64,000 bases of DNA from Streptomyces sp. NBC_01471 (lineage in GTDB: Bacteria > Actinomycetota > Actinomycetes > Streptomycetales > Streptomycetaceae), in NCBI RefSeq assembly GCF_041438865.1, contig NZ_CP109451.1, positions 1 to 64,000 of the forward strand. The letters are read 5' to 3'. Numbering within the stretch: the first letter of the stretch is position 1; each line of letters begins with the position of its first letter. The notes beneath the pieces were generated by a model that ran no database searches, was not told where the DNA came from, and saw nothing but the letters and a program-made list of their open reading frames with translations. This document shows, piece after piece, positions 26,632 through 35,418 of this stretch. The translations under genes and the position numbers were made by a program.

Positions 26632-27626
26632 CTAGATGATCAATTCCAAGAGTTAGTGGTCATAGGCGGTCAGTGAGCGCAGGACGGGTCATGCGGTGTG
26701 GTCGTTGTGCCAGATCGCAGTGGTCAGCGCGAGGATCCGCTGCATGACACGGGCGATGACACCGCCGGGTGTGCGTCCGCGGTGCTGTTCGAGGTTGAGC
26801 TGGCCCTTGAAGGTCTCGTTTACCGACTCAATGACCTGCCGCAACGGTTTGAGCATGGGTGTGCCGGGTCGTTCGGGTTCGCCCTTGCGGGCTGGTCGCG
26901 GCAGCCGGACGCCCTGCTCGACCAGTTGGTGTTCGAAGGCGCGGCCGAAGTGGTTCTTGTCGCCGATCAGTGTCTGTCCGGGTCGGGCGACGACGAGGCC
27001 GGGTTCGGCGGAGAGGAGGTCCAGCAGGGTCTGCCGTTCGTCGGCCTTGGCCCGGTCAGGGCGAAGGTGACCGGCAGGCCCTGAAGGGTGCACACGAGGT
27101 GCAGCCGAAGTGCCCAGAAGAAGCGGCTGTGGCTGGCGCAGTACCCGTACTCGGCCCATCCAGCGAGGTCGGAGCGTTTGACGGTCTCGCGTGAACGGCC
27201 GCACTCCACCGGCGTGGAGTCCACAATCCACACGTCGTCGCTCCACACCGAGGTCTCGGTGGCCAGCAGTCGGGAGATCCGCCGAAGCAGGCCGACAGCC
27301 TTGCGCAGGCGCTTGTTGTAGCCGGGCTGTTTGGGTAGATGAGGGAAGAGATGACGCAGATGAGCGCGGGCGTGGCGGAGCCACTTGGCCTCGGAGGTGA
27401 AGCCCAGCATGGCCTGCATCATCGCGAGCGTGACCAGCTCGGCGTCGCTCAGCTGCGGGGAGATCCCCACGGCTGGCCGCCACGGCGCGAGATGTGCTGA
27501 GCCCATCAGTAGATCGTCGGTCTTCACATAGAGTGCGGTTGCGAGAGAGTCCAACTCTGTATTCATACAATGACGTTGGCTTTCTCGCCTCATGCGCGCT
27601 GCCAAACCCTAGAATCGATCACCTAG
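26632..27626 (-). mobile_element. IS982-family insertion sequence
   Basis: About 995 bp, normal for IS982. Its ends CTAGATGATCAATTCCAAG (26632) and, inverted, CTAGGTGATCGATTCTAGG (27608-27626) form imperfect terminal repeats around one transposase gene. The 27626 end supplies the stop codon of the AraC gene. Confidence 0.75.
26689..27566 (-). pseudogene. IS982-family transposase, frameshifted
   Basis: The start MNTELDSLATALYVKTDDLL and the text through SRFFWALRLHLVCTLQGLPV and FALTG are one frame; KADERQTLLDLLSAEPGLVV, TLIGDKNHFGR and VIESVNETFKGQLNLEQHRG to IWHNDHTA are another. A single missing G at about 27054 (GGGCC where GGGGCC is expected) causes the switch. DDE residues are present across the two frames (VDST, GDKN, ES.NETFKG). 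IS982 members normally use one frame, so this copy is probably inactive unless it is a sequencing error. Confidence 0.8.
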
Positions 27627-28483
27627 CTCTGGTCGCGGTGCCGCAGCCGGTAGCGGCCCGGAGAGACGCCGTGCTCCCGCTTGAAGGCGGTGGCGAAGGC
27701 GAAGGCGGAGCTGTAGCCGACGTGTTGGGCGATCGGAGCCAGCGCGGTGTCGGAGTTGCGCAGGAGCCGCGCCGCCACGGTGAGCCTCCACAAGGTGACG
27801 TAGGTCAGAGGGGGTACACCGACCAGTGCGGCGAACCGGCGGGAGAACGTCGCTCGCGACAGGTTCGCCTTTTTGCCCAGAGCCTCGACAGTCCAGGGCT
27901 TTGCCGGGTCGTCGTGGATGGCGTGCAATGCGTTGCCGATCGCCGGGTCGGCGAGGGCGGTCGGCCAGCCGGTGGTTCCGCGTGCCGACTCGTCCTCGAT
28001 CCAGGCGCGCAGCACGTAGAGCAGGAGGAGATCGAGCAGGGCGGGCAGGGCGGCGTCAGTGCCCGGCCGGGGGTTCTGCAGCTCGGCGCCGAGCAGGGAG
28101 ACAGCGGCACGTAGGTCCTGATGTCGTCCGATCTGGGAGGGACGATGGATGGTCTCCGGCAGGGTGCCCAGCAAGGGGTGCGGCCGGGAGCGGTCCAGCT
28201 GGTAGCCGCCACACAGAAGGGCCGTCGACCCCTGCGCGCCGGCGCGGCCGGGGTCGGTCAGGGTGTGTCGGGTTCCGTGCGGAGTGAGCACGACGTCCCC
28301 CGTGGTGAGGTGTACCGCAGGCCCGTCCTCGGGCACGAGCAGGCAGGCCCCCTGCAGGACAACGTGGAAGCCCGCTCCGGCGAAGGGCTCGAAATGCGTG
28401 CGCCACACGCCCTCCCTGTCCTCACGGTTGGCGAACGGGCTGCCGGTCCGCACGGCGGCGACGACATCACTGAGGACATCCAT
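27623..28483 (-). CDS. AraC-family regulator
   Basis: About 286 residues: an N-terminal cupin sensor (FHVVLQGACLLVPEDGPAVH, LTPHGTRHTL; AraC-binding-like type 'cupin_6'), then two HTH motifs (WTVEALGKKANLSRATFSRR, IAQHVGYSSAFAFATAFKRE, about 205-280). The start is uncertain: ATG 28483 begins at the domain, GTG 28513 would add ten residues. It is divergent from the metallo-hydrolase at 28574. Its stop codon lies in the IS982 end, yet the C-terminus (GVSPGRYRLRHRDQS) looks complete. Confidence 0.85.
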   Translation of the reverse strand: MDVLSDVVAAVRTGSPFANREDREGVWRTHFEPFAGAGFHVVLQGACLLVPEDGPAVHLTTGDVVLTPHGTRHTLTDPGRAGAQGSTALLCGGYQLDRSRPHPLLGTLPETIHRPSQIGRHQDLRAAVSLLGAELQNPRPGTDAALPALLDLLLLYVLRAWIEDESARGTTGWPTALADPAIGNALHAIHDDPAKPWTVEALGKKANLSRATFSRRFAALVGVPPLTYVTLWRLTVAARLLRNSDTALAPIAQHVGYSSAFAFATAFKREHGVSPGRYRLRHRDQS

Positions 28484-28502
28484 ACCCGCAACGATAGGCG
28501 GT

Positions 28503-28548
28503 GAGACGAACACGTATCAAATAAGCATGATCTCTTATAGTCCGTCTC
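28503..28548. promoter_or_regulatory. AT-rich divergent promoter with GAGACG/CGTCTC arms
   Basis: GAGACG (28503-28508) and CGTCTC (28543-28548) flank an unusually AT-rich core between the AraC and metallo-hydrolase genes, where both promoters must lie. Confidence 0.35.
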
Positions 28549-28573
28549 GCCACGCGTCCATACGCTCGAGAAC

Positions 28574-29509
28574 ATGGAAACGATAGAGATCGGCAACATC
28601 GAGGTCACGCGCATCGTGGAGTGGCAGGGGCCCGTCGCTCCGGTCGGGGTGGTCTTCCCGGACTTCGCCCCCGAGAAGTGGCACGAGCACAGCTCGTGGG
28701 TCGCCCCCCACTTCTGGGACAGCGAGACCGACAACTACCTGGCCGCCGCGCAGACATGGGTGGTGCGCAGCGAGGGAAGGACCATTCTGGTCGACACCGG
28801 GCTCGGCAACCACAAGGAACGCTCGTACATGCCGACGTGGACCCATCTGGAGACCGACTTCATCGACCGCCTGGCGGCAGCAGGCGTGCGACCCGAGGAC
28901 GTGGATGTCGTGGTGAACACCCATGTACACGCCGACCACGTGGGCTGGAATACCACGCTGCACGACCGTGAGTGGGTGCCGACATTCCCCAACGCCACCT
29001 ATCTGATCCACCGGGATGACTTCGAGTACTGGAACCCCAGGAATGGCGTACCCAAGCGGGGAGGCATCGGCGGGGTCAACGCCGGCGTCGCCAACGGGCC
29101 GATGTTCGAGGACAGCATCGATCCCGTTCACCGCGCCGGCCAGACCCTGCTGTGGGAGACCTCTCATCGCACCGACGGCAATCTCCAGCTGGAACCCGCC
29201 CCTGGGCACACTCCGGGCTCAGCGGTGCTTCACTTGCGGTCCGGTACCGAACGGGCCCTGTTTGTCGGAGACTTGCTCCACACTCCCCTGCAGATCCTCG
29301 AGCCGCACGTCGATACGTGCCTGAGCGAGGATCAGCAGGCTGCGGCGAACTCCCGTCGGCGTGTCCTTGAATACGCAGCGGACACCAACGCCCCACTCAT
29401 CCCTGCGCACTTCACCGGACCTGGAGCCGCTGAGGTCCGCCGTGACGGCTCATCCTTCGCCATCAAGAAGTGGGCACCGTTCAGCGCCCCCTTGGAATTG
29501 ATCATCTAG
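28574..29509 (+). CDS. MBL-fold metallo-hydrolase
   Basis: 311 residues. Metallo-beta-lactamase-fold signature VNTHVHADHVGWN (HxHxDH, about 115-127), a later metal His in PAPGHTPGSAVLHL (about 205) and a final His in IPAHFTGPG (about 280); FVGDLLHTPLQI holds the bridging Asp. The family includes lactonases and other hydrolases; the substrate is not known. The last eight residues (SAPLELII) are encoded by the IS982-type end at 29491-29509, which also supplies the TAG stop, so the native C-terminus probably ended near KKWAPF. Confidence 0.88.
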   Translation: METIEIGNIEVTRIVEWQGPVAPVGVVFPDFAPEKWHEHSSWVAPHFWDSETDNYLAAAQTWVVRSEGRTILVDTGLGNHKERSYMPTWTHLETDFIDRLAAAGVRPEDVDVVVNTHVHADHVGWNTTLHDREWVPTFPNATYLIHRDDFEYWNPRNGVPKRGGIGGVNAGVANGPMFEDSIDPVHRAGQTLLWETSHRTDGNLQLEPAPGHTPGSAVLHLRSGTERALFVGDLLHTPLQILEPHVDTCLSEDQQAAANSRRRVLEYAADTNAPLIPAHFTGPGAAEVRRDGSSFAIKKWAPFSAPLELII

Positions 29510-30561
29510 GTGTATTGACCCGTAGCGTTGTTCACGCGGCTGACGGGTGGCTGGCCGTTGAGTGCGGTGTGGCAGCGGTGGTGGTGTAGGTGTGGAGGAA
29601 GTCTGCCAGGGCCGCGGTGCGTTCGGTGTTGGTGGTGTACGGCCGCTGGTAGGCCCATTCGTCGGCGAGGGTGCGGTTGAAGCGTTCGACTTTGCCGTTG
29701 GTCTGGGGCCGGTATGGGCGGGTGAGTTTCCCGGTGACACCGGGGTCGGCGAGGACCTGTTTCCAGGCGAGTCCCTTGCGGTAGGACCAGGCGTTGTCGG
29801 TGAGGACGCGTTCGATGCGGGTGATGCCGTGGGCGGCGAAGAAGGCCGCGGCCCGGGTCAGGAAGCCCGCGCAGGTGGCGACTTTCTCATGGGGGTGGAT
29901 TTCGCTGTAGGCGAGGCGGGAGTGGACGTCGATCGCGGAGTGGACGTAGTCGTATCCCATGCCGCGGACGGGCCGTCCGGCCTCGCGGCCGGTGACGCGG
30001 TGGCCGCCGCCGTCAGGGATCCTGCCGAGCTTCTTCACATCGACGTGGAGAAGTTCGCCGGGCCGTTCGCGTTCGTAGCGGCGGATGACCTGCCCGGTGG
30101 GCCGTTCGATCCAGGCGAGGCGGTTCACGCGGTGGCGGGTCAGGATCCGGTGGACGGTCGAGGCGGGCAGGCCCAGGACCGGTCCGATCCGGGCCGGTCC
30201 CAGCTTGCGGGCCTGCCGCAGTTCACACACACGCTGCTCGGTGGCGGTCGGCGTGCGGTGGGGTGTCGTGTGGGGCCGACTGGAGCGGTCGGCCAGACCG
30301 GCCTCACCCTCTGTGCGCCACCTGCGGACCCATTTGTGGGCGGTGGCCCGAGAGATACCCATCTCAGCGGCCACATGAGCGACAGGACGCCCTGACACGA
30401 CGCGTTCGACCAGCAGACGCCTCCCGAAGACCGTCAGCCGGGCATTACGGTGGGACACGAAGACCTCCGTGTGCGGTGTGGAGCCTAGACACCTCCACCA
30501 CACCGGAGGTCTTCGCCTTTGATCAAGACCCCCGTGTCAACAACGTCCGTGATCAATACAC
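29510..30561 (-). mobile_element. IS481-like insertion sequence
   Basis: About 1,050 bp. Both ends begin GTGTATTGA (29510-29518 and, inverted, 30553-30561), and a shared GTTGTT lies inside each end. It directly abuts the IS982-type end at 29509. Carries one transposase gene on the minus strand. Confidence 0.75.
29532..30458 (-). pseudogene. IS481-family transposase, 3' frameshift
   Basis: 308 codons from GTG 30458, which is preceded by GGAGG. HTH: VERVVSGRPVAHVAAEMGIS, RATAHKWVRRWRTEGEAG. DDE core: LLHVDVKKLGRIP, AIDVHSRLAYSEIHPHE, RVLTDNAWSYR, YRPQTNGKVERFNRTL, all intact. Near the end (about 29585) one A appears to be missing; the family-like tail HHHRCHTALNGQPPVSRV continues in the next frame. 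The catalytic domain is complete, so activity cannot be excluded. Confidence 0.8.
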
Positions 30562-30579
30562 CCAGCGACGACACTGCGT

Positions 30580-30933
30580 TCAGCCGAGCACGCGGGCTAT
30601 CGCGGCCAGTGCGTCGTCCGGGTTGCGGACCAGGATGATCCGGGCGGCCGGCGCGTGCGCGTGGATGACGTTGAGGACCCGGTTGAACCAGTAGGTCGTC
30701 TGCTCCGTCGGCGGAAGATTCGGGTCTTGGCCGCTGATGAAGCTACCGATCACGACGCCGTCGTACTCGGCCTTGCCCAGCCTCGCGGCCAGTTCGGCGT
30801 CACCGCTCTCGTCGTCGGGAAGGACCATGATGTCGGCCGCCAGGCCGGCCTTCCGCAGGCGCGCCTGGACGACCGCGCCGATCTCCGGGTGCTTGCCGAA
30901 GCCGAGCACGCGCCACTCCTTGAGGAACTCCAC
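30580..30933 (-). CDS. Hypothetical Rossmann-like protein
   Basis: About 117 residues from GTG 30933 (GGGGAAGG eleven bases upstream). Text such as LGFGKHPEIGAVVQARLRKA, YDGVVIGSFISGQDPN and ARIILVRNPDDALAAI suggests an alternating alpha/beta fold. No catalytic motif and no named family recognised. It is divergent from a TetR gene at 31012, so it is probably that regulator's target. Confidence 0.65.
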   Translation of the reverse strand: MEFLKEWRVLGFGKHPEIGAVVQARLRKAGLAADIMVLPDDESGDAELAARLGKAEYDGVVIGSFISGQDPNLPPTEQTTYWFNRVLNVIHAHAPAARIILVRNPDDALAAIARVLG

Positions 30934-31011
30934 TGTCGACAAAGCCTTCCCCTGTCCGTAGAATTGACTGGACCGTAAGTTTGTTGAATAGATGGTGAGT
31001 GTAGTGAAATC

Positions 31012-31662
31012 ATGACAGGCGTCAAGGGAACCCAGCGCGCGTACCGCTCGGCGGTACGGGAGGAGGCCGCGCACCGCACACGCGAAACCGTGGTTGCCGC
31101 CGCCGCCGAGGTGTTCGCGGAGAAGGCCTACGCTGGGGCCACGATCGAACTGATCGCCGCCCGCGCAGGGGTCTCACGTGCCACCGTCTTCGGAGTCGGC
31201 GGCAAGGCTCAACTGTTCACCCTCGCCCGGATGCACGCGGCCACGGGCGGCCGTCTCACCGCAAACGACGAACGCTTCGAGCAGCTCCTGGCGACCCCTG
31301 GCGCGCACCGGCTGCTCAAGGAGTTCGCCGCCTTCACCGCCGCCATATCGCGTCGGCTCGGGCCCTTGCAGCTCGCGCTCGAACAAGCCGCGACGACCGA
31401 CCCCGAACTGGCACAGCTACAGGAATCGAGCCAGCAGGAGCTGCTGGAGTGCGCCCGCGCCATCGCGGGGGCGGTGGCCGCCACGGGATTGCTGCGGCGC
31501 GACGTCTCGCCCAAGGCCGCGGGCGACATCCTCTGGCTTCAGATCCAGCCGACGAACTACCGGCGCCTGACGCAGGAGCGCGGCTGGAGCCACGAGGCGT
31601 TCGAGCGCTGGCACGCCGCGACCATGATCGCAGGCCTGCTGAATCACCACCCGGCCGACTGA
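31012..31662 (+). CDS. TetR-family regulator
   Basis: 216 residues: TRETVVAAAAEVFAEKAYAG, ATIELIAARAGVSRATVFGV (HTH about 25-65, with VFGV where most members have LY.YF), then a helical ligand-binding domain. It is divergent from the gene at 30580-30933; the AT-rich 78 bp between them should contain the operator. Confidence 0.85.
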   Translation: MTGVKGTQRAYRSAVREEAAHRTRETVVAAAAEVFAEKAYAGATIELIAARAGVSRATVFGVGGKAQLFTLARMHAATGGRLTANDERFEQLLATPGAHRLLKEFAAFTAAISRRLGPLQLALEQAATTDPELAQLQESSQQELLECARAIAGAVAATGLLRRDVSPKAAGDILWLQIQPTNYRRLTQERGWSHEAFERWHAATMIAGLLNHHPAD

Positions 31663-31858
31663 ACCACCCCGGTCGGCCGACAGGAGCGCAGGCCAGGAGC
31701 ACACGGGCGCGGAGCCATCCTCCGGTCCCCCGCTCCGCCGCCCCGGCCACCCGGCGCCCGCCCGCTCGCCTGAGAACTCGAAAGGCGGGTCTCGCCGGGC
31801 GTAGAGGTTCAGTCATGACCGACGTGACGAGAAATCCGTTCGCGCCCGGATTCACGCG
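31663..31858. other. Intergenic region with a truncated gene start
   Basis: ATG at 31816 with GAGG upstream begins a frame (MTDVTRNPFAPGFTRQ) that loses protein-like character after about 16 codons, near 31865. Possibly the 5' remnant of a gene cut by the rearrangement that brought in the next block. Confidence 0.3.
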
Positions 31859-32329
31859 TCAAGTTCTTTGTACACGCTTACAGTTGGGCCCGATGTTCGA
31901 GTCGGCCTCCCGGCAGCGTCCGCCGCGGGTCGCCACCGAATGCGTTCCACCGCCCGAGGGCCCCCTGCCGGTCGGGGGGGCGGCGTGACCACCGTCTCGG
32001 CCCTCGGCCTTCGATCGCACAGGCACGGACCCTGCCAGCAATTTCGTAAAGATCTGCTCGGCGCATCCCAGATACAGGCGCATCGCACCGTACGGCCCCA
32101 CCGCGCATCCGGTGCGATGCCCGTGCAGGTCCAGCTCCTCCACTGCTTGAACACCCGCGTCCATCTCCGGCATGTCGTCCGGCGGGACGAGAGCATGCGG
32201 CTCCTCCGACCACTCCCAGCCGAGATCGCGGAGCACGGATCGAGCTTCTTCCTGCTCCCAACCGCTTCGCGCCACCAGTCCGTGACAAGGGTCCGTCGAG
32301 AAGACGATGTCGGGGTTCGTCATCATCAC
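31859..32329 (-). CDS. Hypothetical protein, 3' end probably altered
   Basis: 156 codons. The first 85 residues (NPDIVFSTDPCHGLVARSGW, AGVQAVEELDLHGHRTGCAV, GPYGA) look like a small actinobacterial protein that usually ends soon after GPY. The remaining residues are Arg/Gly/Pro-rich and probably read-through past a lost stop. The start has three successive ATG/GTG candidates around 32323-32329. Family unnamed. Confidence 0.45.
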   Translation of the reverse strand: MMMTNPDIVFSTDPCHGLVARSGWEQEEARSVLRDLGWEWSEEPHALVPPDDMPEMDAGVQAVEELDLHGHRTGCAVGPYGAMRLYLGCAEQIFTKLLAGSVPVRSKAEGRDGGHAAPPTGRGPSGGGTHSVATRGGRCREADSNIGPNCKRVQRT

Positions 32330-32339
32330 GTCGTTGCTC

Positions 32340-32560
32340 CGCTGCGCTCAGATAGCTGGGGCTCCGCAGGGCCATCAACGGCCCGTGGGGCCAGGCTGCG
32401 AGCTGGAAACGCGCCGGCCTGCCTTCGTGCCGTCCGACTCTGCATTCGGCGCCGGCCTTACCGAGGGCCTTGTTCATCCGGGTGATAAAGCGGTCGTACT
32501 GCTCATGCCAGATCACGGTCGAGCCCTCATCCAGAACGACGGGGCTGTCCGGAGTGGGGC
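32340..32560 (-). pseudogene. Unrecognised gene fragment upstream of hypothetical
   Basis: VIWHEQYDRFITRMNKALGK, AECRVGRHEGRPARFQLAAW and PHGPLMALRSPSYLSAAEQR are clearly coding-like, but no start is found and the frame runs into the next gene out of phase. It probably paired with the gene at 31859-32329 in an ancestral operon. Confidence 0.4.
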
Positions 32561-32626
32561 GGCGACGCCGGGCGAGCGTGCCGTGCGGCCGGCCGCAAGC
32601 GTCTTGGAGGAGTCCGACGACTGCTA

Positions 32627-33580
32627 CTACATTTCGTGCTCCCACCAGCCGCGCGTGTCGACGTCTGCGGCATCCGCCAGCGCCTCCAGTTCCGCGATCT
32701 CCGCGCCGGCGAGCTCGATGCCGCGAGCTCGAACCAACCCGTCGACGTAACCCGCCTTCGTGACCCCGATGATCGGGGTGGTCCCCTTGGCGATCGCCCA
32801 GGCGGTGGCGACTTCGGCGGCGGACGCACCTCGATCCTCGCCGATCGCCCCCATCCGGTCCGTCAGCGCCTGCAGTCGGTGCAGGATGCCGTTGTAGACG
32901 GCTGCCCGGCTGCTGCCCTCCGGCAACGGATTGGCCGGACTGTACCTGCCGGTCAGCGCTCCTTGCTCGAGGACCATGTAGGAAAAGAACCGCACGTCGT
33001 GCTCGCGGCAGTAATCGAGGATGCCCGTGCGCTCAGAGCCCCGGTACAGGAGGCTGAAATGGTTCTGGACCGCCTCCACGCGGAAGCCGGCCTCGCCGAG
33101 GATCCGATCGGCAAGAGCGATCTCCTCCATGTTGTGGTTCGAGACGCCGACATGCTTGATTCTGCCGCTCCCCAGCAGCGGGATCAGAGACGGCGTCCAC
33201 CGTGCCACGTCGGCAGGATTATGGATCCAGAACAGATCCACATAGTCCGTGCCCATTCGGTCGAGGCTCTGCTCCAGCATGTCGGCGACCGGATCGTCGC
33301 CGTCGCCCGCCATCTGCGGGGTGAACTTCGTCGACAGCTGGTACTCGCTGCGGTCATGGCCCGCCAGTGCCTGGGCGAGGACCGTCTCCGAGCGGCCCAT
33401 GCCGTACGCCACGGCGGTGTCCCACAAGGTGAACCCGTTCGACTGAGCCTTCTCGACGACCTCTCGCAGACCGGACTCGCTCAACCGGCTTCCGAAGTAG
33501 CCGTCGCCCGGCCGGCCGCTGTCTCCCCAGGCCCACGTGCCCAACGCCACCGCCGGCACAGTCAGCGTGTTGCTCGTCAT
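32627..33580 (-). CDS. Aldo/keto reductase
   Basis: 317 residues, normal AKR length. Tetrad landmarks: Asp in LWDTAVAYGMGRSE with the catalytic Tyr (about 59), Lys in YQLSTKF (about 84), His in DLFWIHNPADV (about 119). The NADPH-binding tail is GTTPIIGVTKAGYVDGLVRA (about 270). GGAG precedes the ATG at 33580. It reduces aldehydes or ketones with NADPH by family knowledge; the substrate is unknown. It is divergent from the XRE regulator at 33722. Confidence 0.92.
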   Translation of the reverse strand: MTSNTLTVPAVALGTWAWGDSGRPGDGYFGSRLSESGLREVVEKAQSNGFTLWDTAVAYGMGRSETVLAQALAGHDRSEYQLSTKFTPQMAGDGDDPVADMLEQSLDRMGTDYVDLFWIHNPADVARWTPSLIPLLGSGRIKHVGVSNHNMEEIALADRILGEAGFRVEAVQNHFSLLYRGSERTGILDYCREHDVRFFSYMVLEQGALTGRYSPANPLPEGSSRAAVYNGILHRLQALTDRMGAIGEDRGASAAEVATAWAIAKGTTPIIGVTKAGYVDGLVRARGIELAGAEIAELEALADAADVDTRGWWEHEM

Positions 33581-33721
33581 GTCTTATCTCCGTTGCTCTG
33601 GCTTCGTGTCGGAACGTCCGATCCCAGGAGACCGTGATCACCGCCAACGGAGAAGGTCGCGCTTATGGGGGGTATAACCTCAGCCCCCCTCGCGCAGAGA
33701 CCAGCGGCTACCCTGAATGAC

Positions 33722-34639
33722 ATGGACCAACAGCCCGGAAGCCGCGGCGAAATCCGGGACTTCCTTGCCAGCCGACGCGCCAGAATCACCCCCGCGCAGG
33801 CCGGACTTCCGACCAGCGCCCGTCGCCGGGTCGCCGGACTGCGGCGCGAGGAGGTCGCCGTCCTCGCCGGCGTGAGCACGGAGTGGTACACGCGGCTGGA
33901 GAAGGGTCACATCGGCGGCGTGTCCGAAGTTGTTCTCGACGCGGTTGCTCGCGCCCTGCGACTGGACGACGACGAACGCACCTATCTGTTCGACCTGGCC
34001 CGGTCATCGCGGCACGGCGGCCGCACGCCGACGCGTCGCAGGGACGTCGAGGTCCCGCCCCGGGTCCAGTGGCTGCTCGACTCCATGACGACGTCCTCGG
34101 CATTCGTACGCAACGGCCGCACGGACATCGTGGCCGGCAACCCACTGGCCCGGACCCTACTCGCACCGATGTTCGACAGCGCCACCGTCGACAAGCACGG
34201 CCGCCCGAACATCGCTCGCTACATCTTCCTCGATCCCGGTGCACATGACTTCTTCGTCGACTGGGACGCCGCCGGCGTCGCCACCGCCGCACTGCTGCGT
34301 GCCGAGGTCGCGCGCGAGCCTCGCGACCGGGCCCTGCGCGGACTCGTCGGCGAGCTGTCCACCCTCAGCCCCGAGTTTCGCAGCCGATGGGCCGCGCACG
34401 ACGTTCTGATGCGCCACGACGGCGTCAAACAGCTCCAGCACCCCGAGGTCGGCCACCTGGAACTGGCCTTCCAGTCCCTCAACCTGCACCTGTCGGACCG
34501 AGCCGTGCACGACCTGATCATCTACACCGCCGAACCCGGCACCGCATCCGAGGACCGGCTCAAACTCCTCGCCATCTGGGCAGCTACGCAATCTCGGGCA
34601 GCACAGCCCATCCGCCACTCCCCTCAGCCCGGACCCTAG
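33722..34639 (+). CDS. XRE-family regulator with MmyB-like domain
   Basis: 305 residues from ATG 33722: HTH (RRRVAGLRREEVAVLAGVST, WYTRLEKGHIGG, about 30-75) and MmyB-like domain (about 100-290: FVRNGRTDIVAGNPLARTLL, YIFLDPGAHDFFVDWD, VLMRHDGVKQLQHPEVGHLE). An upstream ATG at 33665 has a better ribosome-binding site (GGAGAAGG), but TATAAC at 33670 looks like a -10 that would exclude it. This family commonly controls the adjacent, divergent aldo/keto reductase. Confidence 0.88.
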   Translation: MDQQPGSRGEIRDFLASRRARITPAQAGLPTSARRRVAGLRREEVAVLAGVSTEWYTRLEKGHIGGVSEVVLDAVARALRLDDDERTYLFDLARSSRHGGRTPTRRRDVEVPPRVQWLLDSMTTSSAFVRNGRTDIVAGNPLARTLLAPMFDSATVDKHGRPNIARYIFLDPGAHDFFVDWDAAGVATAALLRAEVAREPRDRALRGLVGELSTLSPEFRSRWAAHDVLMRHDGVKQLQHPEVGHLELAFQSLNLHLSDRAVHDLIIYTAEPGTASEDRLKLLAIWAATQSRAAQPIRHSPQPGP

Positions 34640-34957
34640 AGTGCCGACGGCCAGGGCGGTTGGCGCGACGGGGACCCCCGCTGGGGGCGAGCACAGTCAC
34701 GTGCTTGCCCGGTCCACCCCCGCTCGGGCGGAGGTAAACCGCGCCGGAGCGTTGACCCGCTCGGGGCGATAGGTAGTCTCCGCGCAGGCGGAGCGTCGCG
34801 ATGGTGCGGCGAGGGCCGACCTCATCCTGGATATTGGCCCGGATCTGCTGGGCGATCGTTGGTACGGGTCTGACTCTGGCCGCACACACCGAACGGCCCG
34901 GCACGACCAGCTGGAAAAGTCCTCCCGGCGCCGCCCTGCGCCAGGCACGCCCGGATA
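34640..34957. other. Intergenic region, no supported gene
   Basis: Open frames exist on both strands, but none shows a family signature or ribosome-binding site. A minus-strand scrap around 34800-34870 (TIAQQIRANIQDEVGPRRTI) is weakly protein-like. Confidence 0.4.
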
Positions 34958-35317
34958 TCACTTGTCCACACGTCGCTCGTCGTAGTGACAGCGGGCGGCT
35001 TCGACCGCGTCGAGGTGACCGACGGCCCATTCCAGTACGGCGTGCACAGGGGGCCGAAGGGTCCGGCCCAGGGGGGTGATCCGGTACTCGATCGCCACCG
35101 GATCCGTGGACACGACCGCTCGCTCGACCATGCCGTTGCGCTCCAGTCGTCGCAGGCAGGCGGTCAGTGACTTCGGGGTGACAGCGGGCATGTGTTGCCG
35201 GAGTTCGTTGAAGCGTCGGGGGCGGTCGCACAATGCGGCCAGTACCAGTAAGGACCACTTGTCGAAGAGCTGGTCGAGCAACTGCCGGCCAGCGCCGTTG
35301 AGCTCCACTTCGGGCAC
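34958..35317 (-). CDS. HxlR-family regulator
   Basis: 119 residues: LLDQLFDKWSLLVLAALCDR, PRRFNELRQHMPAVTPKSLT, ACLRRLERNGMVERAVVS and IEYRITPLGRTL make the HxlR winged helix. Unlike most members it lacks the N-terminal CPV-type Cys. The start is GTG 35317 with GGGAG upstream. It is divergent from the enoyl-CoA hydratase at 35419 with a palindromic site between. Confidence 0.88.
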   Translation of the reverse strand: MPEVELNGAGRQLLDQLFDKWSLLVLAALCDRPRRFNELRQHMPAVTPKSLTACLRRLERNGMVERAVVSTDPVAIEYRITPLGRTLRPPVHAVLEWAVGHLDAVEAARCHYDERRVDK

Positions 35318-35369
35318 GGCGGTCTCCCTCGCGATACCTGATTTCGTTGAAGTGTATCCGCACTACTAG

Positions 35370-35384
35370 GTATACCTCGTATAC
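35370..35384. promoter_or_regulatory. GTATAC-CTC-GTATAC palindrome, HxlR operator candidate
   Basis: Two GTATAC hexamers separated by CTC lie midway between the HxlR and enoyl-CoA hydratase start codons. A related GTGTATCC lies at 35352. Such spaced palindromes suit HxlR dimers. Confidence 0.55.
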
Positions 35385-35418
35385 TTACCGACGACGGCCT
35401 GACGGCGGAACGGGAATC

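Larger units (their letters stand above)
26632..29509. mobile_element. Putative IS982-bounded unit with araC and metallo-hydrolase passengers
   Basis: CTAGATGATCAATTCCAAG at 26632-26650 is repeated perfectly, in inverted orientation, at 29491-29509, with the CTAG tips facing outward. Between them lie a 995-bp IS982-type element, an AraC regulator and a metallo-beta-lactamase-fold hydrolase. The internal end of the IS (27607-27626) matches the same sequence less well (15 of 19). A perfect outer pair suggests the 2,878-bp block moved as one unit. No target duplication can be shown: the left flank is a truncated gene, and an IS481-like element abuts the right end. Confidence 0.6.

Noticed and set aside
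26632..30561. A single composite transposon including the IS481-like element
   Set aside because: The IS481-like ends are unrelated to the IS982 ends and the element merely abuts the 29509 end; treated as separate insertions.
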